Of a DNA stretch of 62,874 nucleotides, positions 44,551 through 53,168 are shown piece after piece. Position 1 is the stretch's first letter. The number at the start of each line of letters is the position of its first letter. The notes under the pieces are model-generated. The model was not told where the DNA came from and did no database searches. It saw only the letters and a list, made by a program, of their open reading frames with translations. Source of the DNA: Bacteroidota bacterium (lineage in GTDB: Bacteria; Bacteroidota; Bacteroidia; JACPRZ01); NCBI GenBank assembly GCA_016193485.1, contig JACPRZ010000035.1, positions 1 through 62,874 on the forward strand, in the 5' to 3' direction. The position numbers were made by a program, and so were the translations under genes.

Positions 44551-45522
44551 TCAGAATCCTACCGGATAGGTCTTACCCTCTTCAGCAATATCGGTTTCAG
44601 GGAAGACCTGCCGTGCTTCCTGCAATAGAATTGAGAGGTCGTTGTATCGGGAAGAAAAATGGCCGAGAAGGAGTTTTCTTACTTCGGCATGTTTGGCAAT
44701 ATAACCGGCTTCCTCTGCTGTTGAATGAAATGTTTCGCGTGCACGGCTGCTTTTATCGTTTGCGAAAGTTGAATCGTGGTACAGGAGATCGCTTTTCCTT
44801 AAAAACGGGATGAGCGATTCGTCATATACAGTATCGGTACAGTAAATATAGCGTCTCGGAGAATGAGCCGGCAGGGTAAGTTCGCGGTTGGGGACGGTAG
44901 TTCCGTCAGCGGTTTGCAGATCACTTCCCTTTTTTATGGTTGCTATGTCTTTAAACGATAAAGAATACTGTTCAATGACTTCCTTCCTGATATTGTGAAG
45001 GGGTGGTTTTTCCGAAAAAATAAAACCCCAGCACTCAATACGGTGTTTCAGCGGAAAGGATTCAATAAAAATCCGGTCATTTTCATATAAGGTTTCTTTT
45101 CCGCCAGAGGCGCCTGCCTGTTCGGTAGGCAGGGATCCGACTTTGTCGGAACCGAAAAATCCAAGCGGATGGAATTGCAATGGAAAATCAAGAACCACCT
45201 GCGACCGGTTAAACATAATGTCTATTATTTCTTCAAGGTGACCAGGGCAGTAAATATGGAGGGGGTTTTTCCTGCCCAGAAGGTCCATTGTGGAAATCAA
45301 CCCGGGCAGGCCGTAAAAATGATCCCCGTGGAGATGGCTGATGAAGATATGATTAATGCGCTGGAACCTGATATGGTATTTGCGGAGGTTGATCTGTGTG
45401 CCTTCACCACAATCAACCAGAAAGATTTGTTCATTGAAGTTGACAACCTGGGAAGCCGGGTATCGTTCAAGTGTAGGGGTAGCGGAACCGGCTCCCAATA
45501 CGGTAACCGAAAAGGGTACCAT
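44551..45522 (-). CDS. rnz: Ribonuclease Z
   Basis: The 323-residue metallo-beta-lactamase protein has the zinc motif SHLHGDHFYGLPG, FLVDCGEGTQINLRKYHIRFQRI, the RNase Z exosite region, YCTDTVYDE and a C-terminal HFSSRY. It trims tRNA 3' ends. Between LQFHPLGF and KETLYEND it carries GSDKVGSLPTEQAGASGG, an extra stretch encoded by a palindromic element. A T9SS protein gene is immediately upstream on the same strand, one base away, which is odd company for a tRNA processing enzyme. Confidence 0.93.
   Translation of the reverse strand: MVPFSVTVLGAGSATPTLERYPASQVVNFNEQIFLVDCGEGTQINLRKYHIRFQRINHIFISHLHGDHFYGLPGLISTMDLLGRKNPLHIYCPGHLEEIIDIMFNRSQVVLDFPLQFHPLGFFGSDKVGSLPTEQAGASGGKETLYENDRIFIESFPLKHRIECWGFIFSEKPPLHNIRKEVIEQYSLSFKDIATIKKGSDLQTADGTTVPNRELTLPAHSPRRYIYCTDTVYDESLIPFLRKSDLLYHDSTFANDKSSRARETFHSTAEEAGYIAKHAEVRKLLLGHFSSRYNDLSILLQEARQVFPETDIAEEGKTYPVGF
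45113..45150. repeat. CCTGCCT...AGGCAGG palindrome pair inside rnz
   Basis: CCTGCCT-GTTCGGT-AGGCAGG (45113-45133) is followed by a second hairpin, TCCGAC-TTT-GTCGGA (45136-45150). The first matches the terminator stem CCTGCCTG/CAGGCAGG at 57603-57623. Both hairpins are translated in frame within RNase Z. Confidence 0.6.
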
Positions 45523-46251
45523 TTAATCAGTTACCACAGTCATTCTGCGGGTTTCAGTATTTCCGTTACTTTCAAGAGAATAGAAATAAATTCCTGGCAA
45601 AAGTCCTTTAGCGGAGAATTCAAATGTATTAGCGCCCGGAACGGCATTGATTTTCCGAGTAAAAATCATATTCCCAAGAAGATCATAAACCTTAAAATTG
45701 TAAACTGATTTTATCTGGGAATTGAATTCAATAGTTGTAATCCGGCTAAAAGGATTGGGAGTGTTCCTGTGCATTTTTGCTTCCCCTGAAAATTCTCTGA
45801 TAAGGACCGGTGTCGCTACAATCAAAGTGCAATAATTGTACGTTACAGGAGGATCAAATATTGATGTATAAACCGTAGTATTTGCCTGCAAAGGAAAAGT
45901 TCCGGTTTGGGATGGAGTACCCGAAATAAGTATACAACCGGAAGTTCCGCCCAGCCAAGTGCAGGATGGGGGGCTACATTGATAATTAGTTAAACCCGTA
46001 GGTAATCCGTTCACATTTGTAATTTTAAGTGAATCTATAGCAATAGTACCGAAGGGATTTATTGTAGTGTCAGCCGGGACATTCACTGTAATTATGTACG
46101 AATATGCCTGTCCGGTAAATGCCGTATCCATCGGGCATGGCGGGTAAATTCCGTCACCGGTATATTGCGGGTCAGGGGTGCAAACCTGCGCTGCAGCCCA
46201 TCCGAGTGAAAGGAGCAACGCTCCTGCTAAAAGTAAATTTGCTTTTTTCAT
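45523..46251 (-). CDS. Small T9SS type A sorting-domain protein
   Basis: The 242-residue protein has a signal peptide (LLLAGALLLSLGWAAA|Q), a Cys-rich beta domain (CTPDPQYTGDGIYPPCP, QCSPPSCTWLGGTSGCILISGTPSQTGTFPL), resembling a putative Ig-type bacterial surface domain, and a sorting domain (MHRNTPNPFSRITTIEF, LLGNMIFTRK, LLPGIYFYSL). The N-terminal domain is shared with the 554-residue protein encoded upstream at 46.7-48.3 kb, so these are paralogues. It ends one base before rnz. Confidence 0.85.
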   Translation of the reverse strand: MKKANLLLAGALLLSLGWAAAQVCTPDPQYTGDGIYPPCPMDTAFTGQAYSYIITVNVPADTTINPFGTIAIDSLKITNVNGLPTGLTNYQCSPPSCTWLGGTSGCILISGTPSQTGTFPLQANTTVYTSIFDPPVTYNYCTLIVATPVLIREFSGEAKMHRNTPNPFSRITTIEFNSQIKSVYNFKVYDLLGNMIFTRKINAVPGANTFEFSAKGLLPGIYFYSLESNGNTETRRMTVVTD

Positions 46252-46294
46252 AGTAATAAAATTTAATTGGTTGTTTGCCAGGAGTTGGGTATTT

Positions 46295-46414
46295 TTAATG
46301 ATTTTGTTCAGATTTTGCTTGTGTGGAACTCTGCTTGTCGGTTATTTTTACATATATTATTAAAATAATTGCAGCAATTCCCACAAGTGAAAATAGAATA
46401 GTCAATTGGTCCAT
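46295..46414 (-). CDS. 39-residue single-helix membrane protein
   Basis: A short frame (MDQLTILFSLVGIAAIILII start, then YVKITDKQSSTQAK and EQNH end) with one hydrophobic helix and a charged tail. It begins nine bases after the stop of the 61-residue membrane protein gene on the same strand, so the two probably share a transcript. No family is recognised. Reality is supported by the helix-plus-tail design and the tight spacing, not by homology. Confidence 0.5.
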   Translation of the reverse strand: MDQLTILFSLVGIAAIILIIYVKITDKQSSTQAKSEQNH

Positions 46415-46423
46415 AAAATTAAA

Positions 46424-46609
46424 TTATTTATCAGTTATTAATGCACCATAAAAACATATTAAAACTACAATTGTCCCAATAAAAAAAGCAGTGGTGGAAA
46501 TCTTAGAATCAGAAACAAAATAACCAATTACCACTCCACCGAAAATAATGCTACCAAGAGTAATAAAAATTTTTGTAAGATTATCTTTTTGTTTTGGCGT
46601 TAAACCCAT
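46424..46609 (-). CDS. 61-residue two-helix membrane protein
   Basis: Two membrane helices (IFITLGSIIFGGVVIGYFV and FFIGTIVVLICFYGALI) follow the soluble start MGLTPKQKDNLTK. I chose this ATG because a complete promoter (TTG-N19-TATTTTTG) ends ten bases before it and lies inside the longer frame from 46648. From memory it resembles small Bacteroidota membrane families of the DUF6722 type; this is not certain. Confidence 0.65.
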   Translation of the reverse strand: MGLTPKQKDNLTKIFITLGSIIFGGVVIGYFVSDSKISTTAFFIGTIVVLICFYGALITDK

Positions 46610-46618
46610 ATCCCGGGG

Positions 46619-46648
46619 CAAAAATAACAAAAATATTATTACCTGCAA
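46619..46648 (-). promoter_or_regulatory. Promoter TTG-N19-TATTTTTG for the small membrane genes
   Basis: TTG (46646-46648) and TATTTTTG (46619-46626) with a spacer of exactly 19 bases on the minus strand. It is a full match to the Bacteroidota consensus and sets the start of the downstream gene. Confidence 0.7.
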
Positions 46649-46673
46649 GGACGATTAAATCAAACTCAAATCC

Positions 46674-48338
46674 TCATTCATTCTTAATGACAACCATTTT
46701 CATTGAATATTTTTCATCCTCAATCGTCAGGTTCAATAAAAATAACCCCGGATTTAAAAAAGATAATTTAAAATTCAAATTGTTATCCCCTCTTTGGGTT
46801 AAAAATATCTCAGAATAAATTTCTTTACCGGTAAAATCATAAATCTCTGCAATGACTTCAGATGAACCAAGGTAGTTAAAAGACACAGTAGTTTCACCCG
46901 ATGATGGATTTGGATACAGGGTAATCATATTTCTGTAATTGAAATCATAAATCCCGTCAATAACATTAAAAGACCCTGACATTGAACATCCATTGTCATC
47001 AGTAACTGTTACAGAATATGCACCACCGTTAAGTCCGGTTGCAACGCTACCGGAACCGTTCGGAGTTGACCAGGAATAAGAAAAAGGCGGTGTTCCACCG
47101 GAGGCAACTACCGTTACAGCCCCGTCATTACCAGAAACTTCGTTTTGTACGGTGGTTCCGGATAAATCAATTTGAGCAGGTTCTGTAACTGTAACCTGCG
47201 ATATTGCATTGCACCCGCTTGAATCGGTCACTGAAAGAGCATAATTTCCCGCAGCCATGCCGGTGGCAATTGATGTAGTTTGGGCCGGAGTGGTTCCCCA
47301 AAGGAAAGTATAAGGTGGAAACCCACCTGTAACGATGGCAGATGCTGAACCATTATTTCCGCCATTGCAGGTAACATTGTTTACTACTGATGTTGATACC
47401 GATGGTGAAACAGAAGAATTTACTGCAGCGATGCCGGAGATTGTACAACCGTTGTCATCCGTGACAGTTATACCGTAGGCGCCAACGGCAAGCCCTGTTG
47501 CGGATGTTCCGGTTTGACCATTACTCCAGGCATAAGAATAAGGCGGTAAACCACCCGATACCGATACGGATGCGCTTCCGTTGTTGTCGGTGCATAATGT
47601 AGTATTGGTTACAGGTATTGAATCAATAACCGGTAGCGGAGTACTGACAACGGTATATGACGCAGTGCCATTGCAACCTGAGTTGCCTGATTCCGATACG
47701 GTAACTGAATAGGTGCTGGCTGGTACAGTAACTCCCTGGGTTGTGGAACCATCAGACCAGGAATAATTATATGGACCGGTACAACCGGATCCGTTTGCAG
47801 TGAGGAGCTGGATATTGCATCCGCCCGCAGTTGAAGTAATACCAGCGGTTAATTCACATATCACAATCCTGTAATTTGTAAATGTAAGAGGCACAGGTAT
47901 TACTGTAGAAATAATATGCGAATATCCGGTCATACTCACCGTAATATCAAAAACACCCGCCTGGGTAGGTGTTCCATAAATTACGGCACAACCCTGTTGT
48001 CCGCCATTCCATGCGCATCTGTACTGGTTACATACATACGATAAACCTGGCGGTAATCCTGAGACGCCATTGTTATTAACTTTGGCTGAATCAACAGGCA
48101 TTCCGTTATACTGGGGGTCAATAGCCCCGCCATCGGTAGGAATTTTGAAATTCAGTACTGTTTCATAATAAGCGCCCCGGCAGCCGGGAGGAAAATCCTC
48201 GACCGTATCGGGCCAAATGCCAAAAGCGGAATCGGCATATAACGGATTGGGCGTACAGGTTGGTTGTGCAAGGACAGTAAGCGGAGCAATCAGCAGCAGT
48301 AAAAATAAATTTGTAAATTGTTTAATCATGTTATTCAA
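46674..48338 (-). CDS. SprB-repeat T9SS type A surface protein
   Basis: The 554-residue protein has a signal peptide (LFLLLLIAPLTVLA|Q), the same N-terminal Cys-rich domain as its shorter paralogue at 45.5 kb (CTPNPLYADSAFGIWP, CAWNGGQQGCAVIYGTPTQAG), about four SprB-type repeats (GGLPPYSYAWSNGQTG, GGFPPYTFLWG, GGTPPFSYSWSTPNG; each with YxVTVTDxxGC) and a sorting domain (LYPNPSSGETTVSF, YDFTGKEIYSE, LNPGLFLLNL). It is probably an exported adhesin of the same class as the proteins at 22.6-30.6 kb. Confidence 0.88.
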   Translation of the reverse strand: MNNMIKQFTNLFLLLLIAPLTVLAQPTCTPNPLYADSAFGIWPDTVEDFPPGCRGAYYETVLNFKIPTDGGAIDPQYNGMPVDSAKVNNNGVSGLPPGLSYVCNQYRCAWNGGQQGCAVIYGTPTQAGVFDITVSMTGYSHIISTVIPVPLTFTNYRIVICELTAGITSTAGGCNIQLLTANGSGCTGPYNYSWSDGSTTQGVTVPASTYSVTVSESGNSGCNGTASYTVVSTPLPVIDSIPVTNTTLCTDNNGSASVSVSGGLPPYSYAWSNGQTGTSATGLAVGAYGITVTDDNGCTISGIAAVNSSVSPSVSTSVVNNVTCNGGNNGSASAIVTGGFPPYTFLWGTTPAQTTSIATGMAAGNYALSVTDSSGCNAISQVTVTEPAQIDLSGTTVQNEVSGNDGAVTVVASGGTPPFSYSWSTPNGSGSVATGLNGGAYSVTVTDDNGCSMSGSFNVIDGIYDFNYRNMITLYPNPSSGETTVSFNYLGSSEVIAEIYDFTGKEIYSEIFLTQRGDNNLNFKLSFLNPGLFLLNLTIEDEKYSMKMVVIKNE

Positions 48339-48519
48339 AATTATATTTATACTAAGCCCCTTGTAATTTGGTATAAAAACCTAACAAAAGTAATAATAAA
48401 CAGTCAAACGGGGTGCCTGATAAAAAAAACAATCAACAACGGGTGTTAAAAAAGTACAGCAATTTTTAAAATTACCCGAAAAACTATTTTTTGTATTATT
48501 GCCATTTTTGGAAGGGATC

Positions 48520-50997
48520 ATGAATCGCATAGCAGTAAGTATTATCTGTATTTCTTTCGTTACCCGTTCTGTTCTCTACGGGCAAGACGGTGCTTTACAG
48601 GGCAAGGTTGTAAGCCAAAAAAGCAAAGAGCCGCTAATCGGGGTTAACATAATTATCGATGATACAAGCGGCACGGTGACCGGGATTGACGGACACTACT
48701 TGTTGAAATTATCTCCCGGCATTCATTCTGCGCAATACCGTTTTCTCGGCTTTAAAACGCAGGTTCATAAAATATTGATTAACCAGGGTGAAACTGTGAC
48801 AAAAAATATTGAACTGGCTGAAAGTGTGACTGAACTTGACATTGTTGTTGTATCGGCCGGCAAGTTTGAACAACGGATTGAGGATGTAACGGTGTCAATG
48901 GAAGTCATCAAACCGCAATTAGTCACAAGTAAAAACACTTATAACCTTGAGAATCTCATGGATCAGATTCCTGGTGTTAATATTGTTGACGGACAATGCA
49001 ACATCAGGGGAGGGAGCGGATACAGTTACGGTGCCGGAAGCAGGGTACTGGTACTGGTTGATGACATACCAGCCCTTGCCTCTGATGCCAATGATGTTAA
49101 ATGGAATTTCCTCCCTGTTGAAAACCTTGAACAGATTGAGGTAATAAAAGGAGCATCTTCAGCATTGTTCGGTTCTTCGGCATTGAATGGGGTAATTAAT
49201 ATAAGGACCGCCTATCCGAAAGATATTGCAGGTTCCGGATCTGGAAAACCGGTGAATTCCCAGACCATTATCAATGTATTTCACGGTTTTTATTTTGATC
49301 CTGTACGCAGGGACACACTCGGAAATTTCAGGGACAGCAGCGGTAACCTATACAAGCCGTTGAAATGGTGGAATAATTCGCAGCAGATTTACACTGGCGC
49401 CAATTTGATGCACAGCCGGAAAATTAAAAACCTGGATCTTGTTGTTGGCGGAAATATTTTTTCTGACCAGGGATACCGGCTGGGTGAATATGAACAATGG
49501 ACAAAGGGTTTTGCCAATACCCGGTACCGGTTCAAGAATAAACTGGAAGGATTATCCGTTGGTCTGAACACTACATTGATGCGCAATAACGGTGGCTGGT
49601 TTTTTATCTGGGCGGATGCAGATTCTGGCGCTTACATTCCCAAAGGAGGATTAGATACTGCCACAACCACTATCTCCATTTATACCACTACAAGAACTAA
49701 TATTGATCCGTATATTGCTTATGTGGGAAAAAAGGGAATGAAACTGAGTTTCAGGAACAGGTATCTCAATACCAACAACATGAATAATACAAATATGGGT
49801 TCCAATGCCGATTATTATTATACAGAGTTTCAGTTTCAAAAGCAATCGGCCGATAATTTTACTTTCACAACCGGGTACGTTGAGACATATTCGGTGGTTA
49901 AGTCACAATTATATGGTGATCATTTTGGTTCAAATTTTGCTTTATACGCTCAGGCCGATAAGAGATTTAACCGGTTGTCAATCTCTCTTGGTTTCCGGGG
50001 GGAATATTATCGTCTTGATACCGCACAGACCGTATCAACATGGGAACTGGGATCCATAAAGTTACCCTTGCAGCCGGTAATGCGGTCTGGTCTAAACTAC
50101 CGGCTTCTTGAAGAAACCTACCTGCGCGCTTCTTTCGGACAGGGATATCGTTTCCCATCGATTGCCGAAAAGTACATTTCAACTTCGGTCAGCGTAATTA
50201 AAGTATTACCTAATCCTGGACTTCAGCCGGAACTCGGTTGGAGTTCTGAATTGGGTATTAAACACGGTTTTAAAGTTTCAAACTGGAAAGGATATCTTGA
50301 TTTTGCCGGATTCTGGACGGAATACCGGAGTATGATTGAATTCACTTTCGGCACTTTTTACCCGGCTTCTATTCATCCCGACAGTATGCTGAATGATCCT
50401 GCCGGCTATTTTATGAGAAAATATGGATTTCCAAATCTGGCACTAGCCGGCAAAGCAGCGATGGATACAGTTTTGGCTTACACAGGTTTTAAGTCACTAA
50501 ATATCGGGAGTTCACAAATCCGAGGGTTTGAATTCAGCATGACGGGAACAGGGAAAATTGGAAATCTGACCGCCTACATACTGGGTGGATATACATTTAT
50601 GGATCCGGTCAATTTCAATCGCGATTCGTCTTACATTTCCACTCTATCCGACCCGACTAACAATATCTTAAAATACCGGTTCAGGCACATGGCAAAGGTC
50701 GATATCCAACTGGTGTACGGTAAATTCACGGCAGGATGGAGTACCAGGTACAACAGTTTTACTGAAAATGTGGATGCTGCATTTGAGGATCCGGTGATTA
50801 TTAGGGGCGTAAGGAAATACCGGTCAACTCACAACAAGGGAGATGTAGTTTGCGATGCCCGCCTTTCTTACAGCGCTTCCGAGAATTCCAGAATTTCGCT
50901 CGTTTCCAATAATATCTTCAACCGCGAATATATGGGCAGGCCCGGTGATATGCAGCCGCCAAGAACGCTTGCCATTCAGTATTCAATGAAGTTTTAG
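48520..50997 (+). CDS. TonB-dependent outer-membrane receptor
   Basis: The 825-residue protein has a signal peptide, a carboxypeptidase-regulatory-like domain (about 25-105, LQGKVVSQKSKEPLIGVNIII), a plug domain (about 120-235, LENLMDQIPGVNIVDGQCNIRGGSGYSYGAGSRVLVLVDDIP...IEVIKGASSALFGSSALNGVINI) and a 22-strand barrel ending in ISLVSNNIFNREYMGRPGDMQPPRTLAIQYSMKF. No susD partner follows, so a metal-chelate, vitamin or peptide substrate is more likely than a glycan. I used the ATG rather than a TTG seven codons earlier. A perfect hairpin terminator follows the stop. Confidence 0.93.
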   Translation: MNRIAVSIICISFVTRSVLYGQDGALQGKVVSQKSKEPLIGVNIIIDDTSGTVTGIDGHYLLKLSPGIHSAQYRFLGFKTQVHKILINQGETVTKNIELAESVTELDIVVVSAGKFEQRIEDVTVSMEVIKPQLVTSKNTYNLENLMDQIPGVNIVDGQCNIRGGSGYSYGAGSRVLVLVDDIPALASDANDVKWNFLPVENLEQIEVIKGASSALFGSSALNGVINIRTAYPKDIAGSGSGKPVNSQTIINVFHGFYFDPVRRDTLGNFRDSSGNLYKPLKWWNNSQQIYTGANLMHSRKIKNLDLVVGGNIFSDQGYRLGEYEQWTKGFANTRYRFKNKLEGLSVGLNTTLMRNNGGWFFIWADADSGAYIPKGGLDTATTTISIYTTTRTNIDPYIAYVGKKGMKLSFRNRYLNTNNMNNTNMGSNADYYYTEFQFQKQSADNFTFTTGYVETYSVVKSQLYGDHFGSNFALYAQADKRFNRLSISLGFRGEYYRLDTAQTVSTWELGSIKLPLQPVMRSGLNYRLLEETYLRASFGQGYRFPSIAEKYISTSVSVIKVLPNPGLQPELGWSSELGIKHGFKVSNWKGYLDFAGFWTEYRSMIEFTFGTFYPASIHPDSMLNDPAGYFMRKYGFPNLALAGKAAMDTVLAYTGFKSLNIGSSQIRGFEFSMTGTGKIGNLTAYILGGYTFMDPVNFNRDSSYISTLSDPTNNILKYRFRHMAKVDIQLVYGKFTAGWSTRYNSFTENVDAAFEDPVIIRGVRKYRSTHNKGDVVCDARLSYSASENSRISLVSNNIFNREYMGRPGDMQPPRTLAIQYSMKF

Positions 50998-51000
50998 TGA

Positions 51001-51033
51001 AAACATCCGAAGTTTTTAAAACTTCGGATGTTT
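51001..51033. terminator. Bidirectional intrinsic terminator
   Basis: A perfect 15-base stem (AAACATCCGAAGTTT, loop TTA, AAACTTCGGATGTTT) lies between the convergent TonB-receptor and TPR-protein genes. A/T-rich ends on both arms allow it to end transcription from either side. Confidence 0.8.
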
Positions 51034-51062
51034 ATGCTGGGTTTTCAAAATTTCGAAAGTTT

Positions 51063-52910
51063 TCACAACGAATCCCCCCTCAACCTTCTAAATCTCTTTC
51101 TTGCTTCAACGGTGTACAAAGAGCCGGGGAAATCATGCAGGATCTTCTCATAAAGTTCTTTGGCTTTTTCGGGATTTCCAAGAGTTTTCTCGGTGAGTTC
51201 GGCAAGGGCGAACAGCGCATCATCGGCAAGTAGGTCATAATAATAAGTATTGACAATTTCCTCAAGCACTTTGGCAGCATTCACAACCTGGCTTCTTCGA
51301 ATCAGTAGCTTATATTTCAGAAAAAGGGCATCGTCAACGAGCGTATGGCCCGGGAATAGTCGTAATAATGTATCAATGGTAACCAATGCGAGTGAGTCAT
51401 TATTGCGGAAACAAAGGAAATCGGCACGGGAATAAATTGAAAGCGGTATGGTACTGGTATCAATAGCAAGATTATCAGAAATAAGGAGAGACAGTTGCAT
51501 GGCATCATTGGCAATCAGTTTTGAAGTAGACGCCTTAAGCACATCCAATTGCGCCTGCGCCCAATCAAATTCCCCGATATAGTAGGAGAGTTTTGCATTG
51601 CGGAATTTTGCTTCATGCCCGACAGGTTCATTTTTAAATGATTTTTCTACCTGGGAATATATGAGTGTTGCATCCCAAACTTCACCCGTCAACAGGTAAA
51701 TATCAGCAAGTTCAAGTTTGCATAGGGCGGTGTTCTCAATGTTGATTCCGGATTGGGAAAGCAATTCATTCAGGGACCGGATGGCCGCTTCACATTTGTC
51801 CAGGTAAAAAGCCCGCATGTGGGCAAGCCGCCTGATGAGAGGGGCAGTCACGGACGAATTGCCGAATTCATCAATCACATCCAAATAATTTTGTTCCAGT
51901 ACCAACAGTCCGGAAAAATCTGAATTCGGTACGGATGTCAATTTATCATACTCAGCATTCAGCAATTCAATCCTCGCAGTAATGTAATAGTGGTTATCGG
52001 AACCCTTTTTTATTATATATTGATAACATTGTATTGCCGCATCAAAATCCTTGTTGCTTGCTGCGGTTCTTGCCAGCGAAATCATGCGGCTTCCGTCCTC
52101 TTTATTCCGCATATCGATGGCTTTTGCCTGCTGAAATGCCGAAATAAAATCCTTTTGCTGAATGAAAAGCCAGAAGAGCATTTCAGAATAAACCGGGTTA
52201 TCGGGAGTGAGTTGCTGGTTCCGGAGAAGTTCCCTGCGGATTGTTCCTTCAATATCATGGGCATGGTTCGCAGCAATAGCGTTTTGAAATAAATCCTCAA
52301 TTTTTCCAATCATTTCCGGATGTTCATTGGCAAGTGCTATGTATTCCTTTACCATCTCAGGATATTTTTTCTGTTTCTCATAGATTCCTGCAATCTCAGT
52401 CCTGAAGTTATTAAAGCCGTTAAAGATTTTCCTTCCTTTAAGATATGCTTCAATGGCAAGGTCAGTCATATCCCTGCCCAGGAAGGAACCTGCCACGCGC
52501 TGTACCTGCCGTTCATCGGCTTTAATCAGCCGTATCACTTCACGATATAATTCATCTGCTTTTTTCTGGTTACCGCTGCATTGAAAAATATATCCCTGGT
52601 CAATCAGATAACTTAATTCGCTCCTGTCAGATTTTATTATCCTGCCTGTGATTTTCAGGGCTTTGTCAAATTCTTTCAGTTTGATAAGGCAATTGAGGTA
52701 ATATTTGTAGTAAACCGGATTTTCCCTGTCCTGGTTAAAAAGGTTTTCATAATAAATTACGGCTTTATCAAATTCACCGCTGTTGTAATATTGGGCGGCA
52801 AGTTGTTCATCGGTTCCCGGCTGTGAAACAGAAAGGTATGGAATCCATAAAATAAAAAGAGAAAGGGTAACAGAAATTTTCAGATGGTGAAAAATATTTG
52901 AATAATTCAT
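51063..52910 (-). CDS. Exported TPR-repeat protein
   Basis: The 615-residue protein has a signal peptide (LSLFILWIPYLSVS|Q) followed by helical tetratricopeptide-like repeats along its whole length (AAQYYNSGEFDKAVIYYENLFNQDRENPVYYKYYLNCL; FDAAIQCYQYIIKKG; LFALAELTEKTLGNPEKAKELYEKILHDFPGSLYTVEARKRFRRLRG), the last being an outer-membrane-assembly-like (BamD/YfiO) TPR pair. It is likely a periplasmic scaffold. The partner is unknown. Confidence 0.85.
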   Translation of the reverse strand: MNYSNIFHHLKISVTLSLFILWIPYLSVSQPGTDEQLAAQYYNSGEFDKAVIYYENLFNQDRENPVYYKYYLNCLIKLKEFDKALKITGRIIKSDRSELSYLIDQGYIFQCSGNQKKADELYREVIRLIKADERQVQRVAGSFLGRDMTDLAIEAYLKGRKIFNGFNNFRTEIAGIYEKQKKYPEMVKEYIALANEHPEMIGKIEDLFQNAIAANHAHDIEGTIRRELLRNQQLTPDNPVYSEMLFWLFIQQKDFISAFQQAKAIDMRNKEDGSRMISLARTAASNKDFDAAIQCYQYIIKKGSDNHYYITARIELLNAEYDKLTSVPNSDFSGLLVLEQNYLDVIDEFGNSSVTAPLIRRLAHMRAFYLDKCEAAIRSLNELLSQSGINIENTALCKLELADIYLLTGEVWDATLIYSQVEKSFKNEPVGHEAKFRNAKLSYYIGEFDWAQAQLDVLKASTSKLIANDAMQLSLLISDNLAIDTSTIPLSIYSRADFLCFRNNDSLALVTIDTLLRLFPGHTLVDDALFLKYKLLIRRSQVVNAAKVLEEIVNTYYYDLLADDALFALAELTEKTLGNPEKAKELYEKILHDFPGSLYTVEARKRFRRLRGDSL

Positions 52911-52943
52911 AAATCAAAAGCAAAAAATTTATGATCGAAACCC

Positions 52944-53092
52944 GTTACTATTCACTCCAAATTACAAATTATTATTGGTCATTGCAATTTAACTCTGTGT
53001 AACTCAGTGTACTCTGTGCTCTCTGTGTTGAAGAATTTTTAACACAGAGTTCGCTGAGATAACAGAGTTTCACAGAGGGGGTGAATAGTAAC
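52944..53092. mobile_element. MITE-like element with 15-base terminal inverted repeats
   Basis: Terminal arms GTTACTATTCACTCC (52944-52958) and GGGGTGAATAGTAAC (53078-53092) match at 14 of 15 positions. They enclose an inner imperfect hairpin (AACTCTGTGTAACTCAGTG... / ...AACACAGAGTTCGCTGAG). The 7-base direct repeat CGAAACC lies immediately outside (52936-52942 and 53093-53099), as a target-site duplication would. There is no open frame inside, so any movement would need a transposase from elsewhere. Confidence 0.65.
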
Positions 53093-53168
53093 CGAAACCA
53101 TTAAATTAATTTCCAAAACATATTAAACGGATAATACGATGTTTTTGTTTCAATTTCACCCGGTAATA

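Noticed and set aside
48520..50997. SusC-type glycan receptor
   Set aside because: It has the N-terminal regulatory-like domain but no SusD gene follows, and the protein is shorter than usual SusC proteins.
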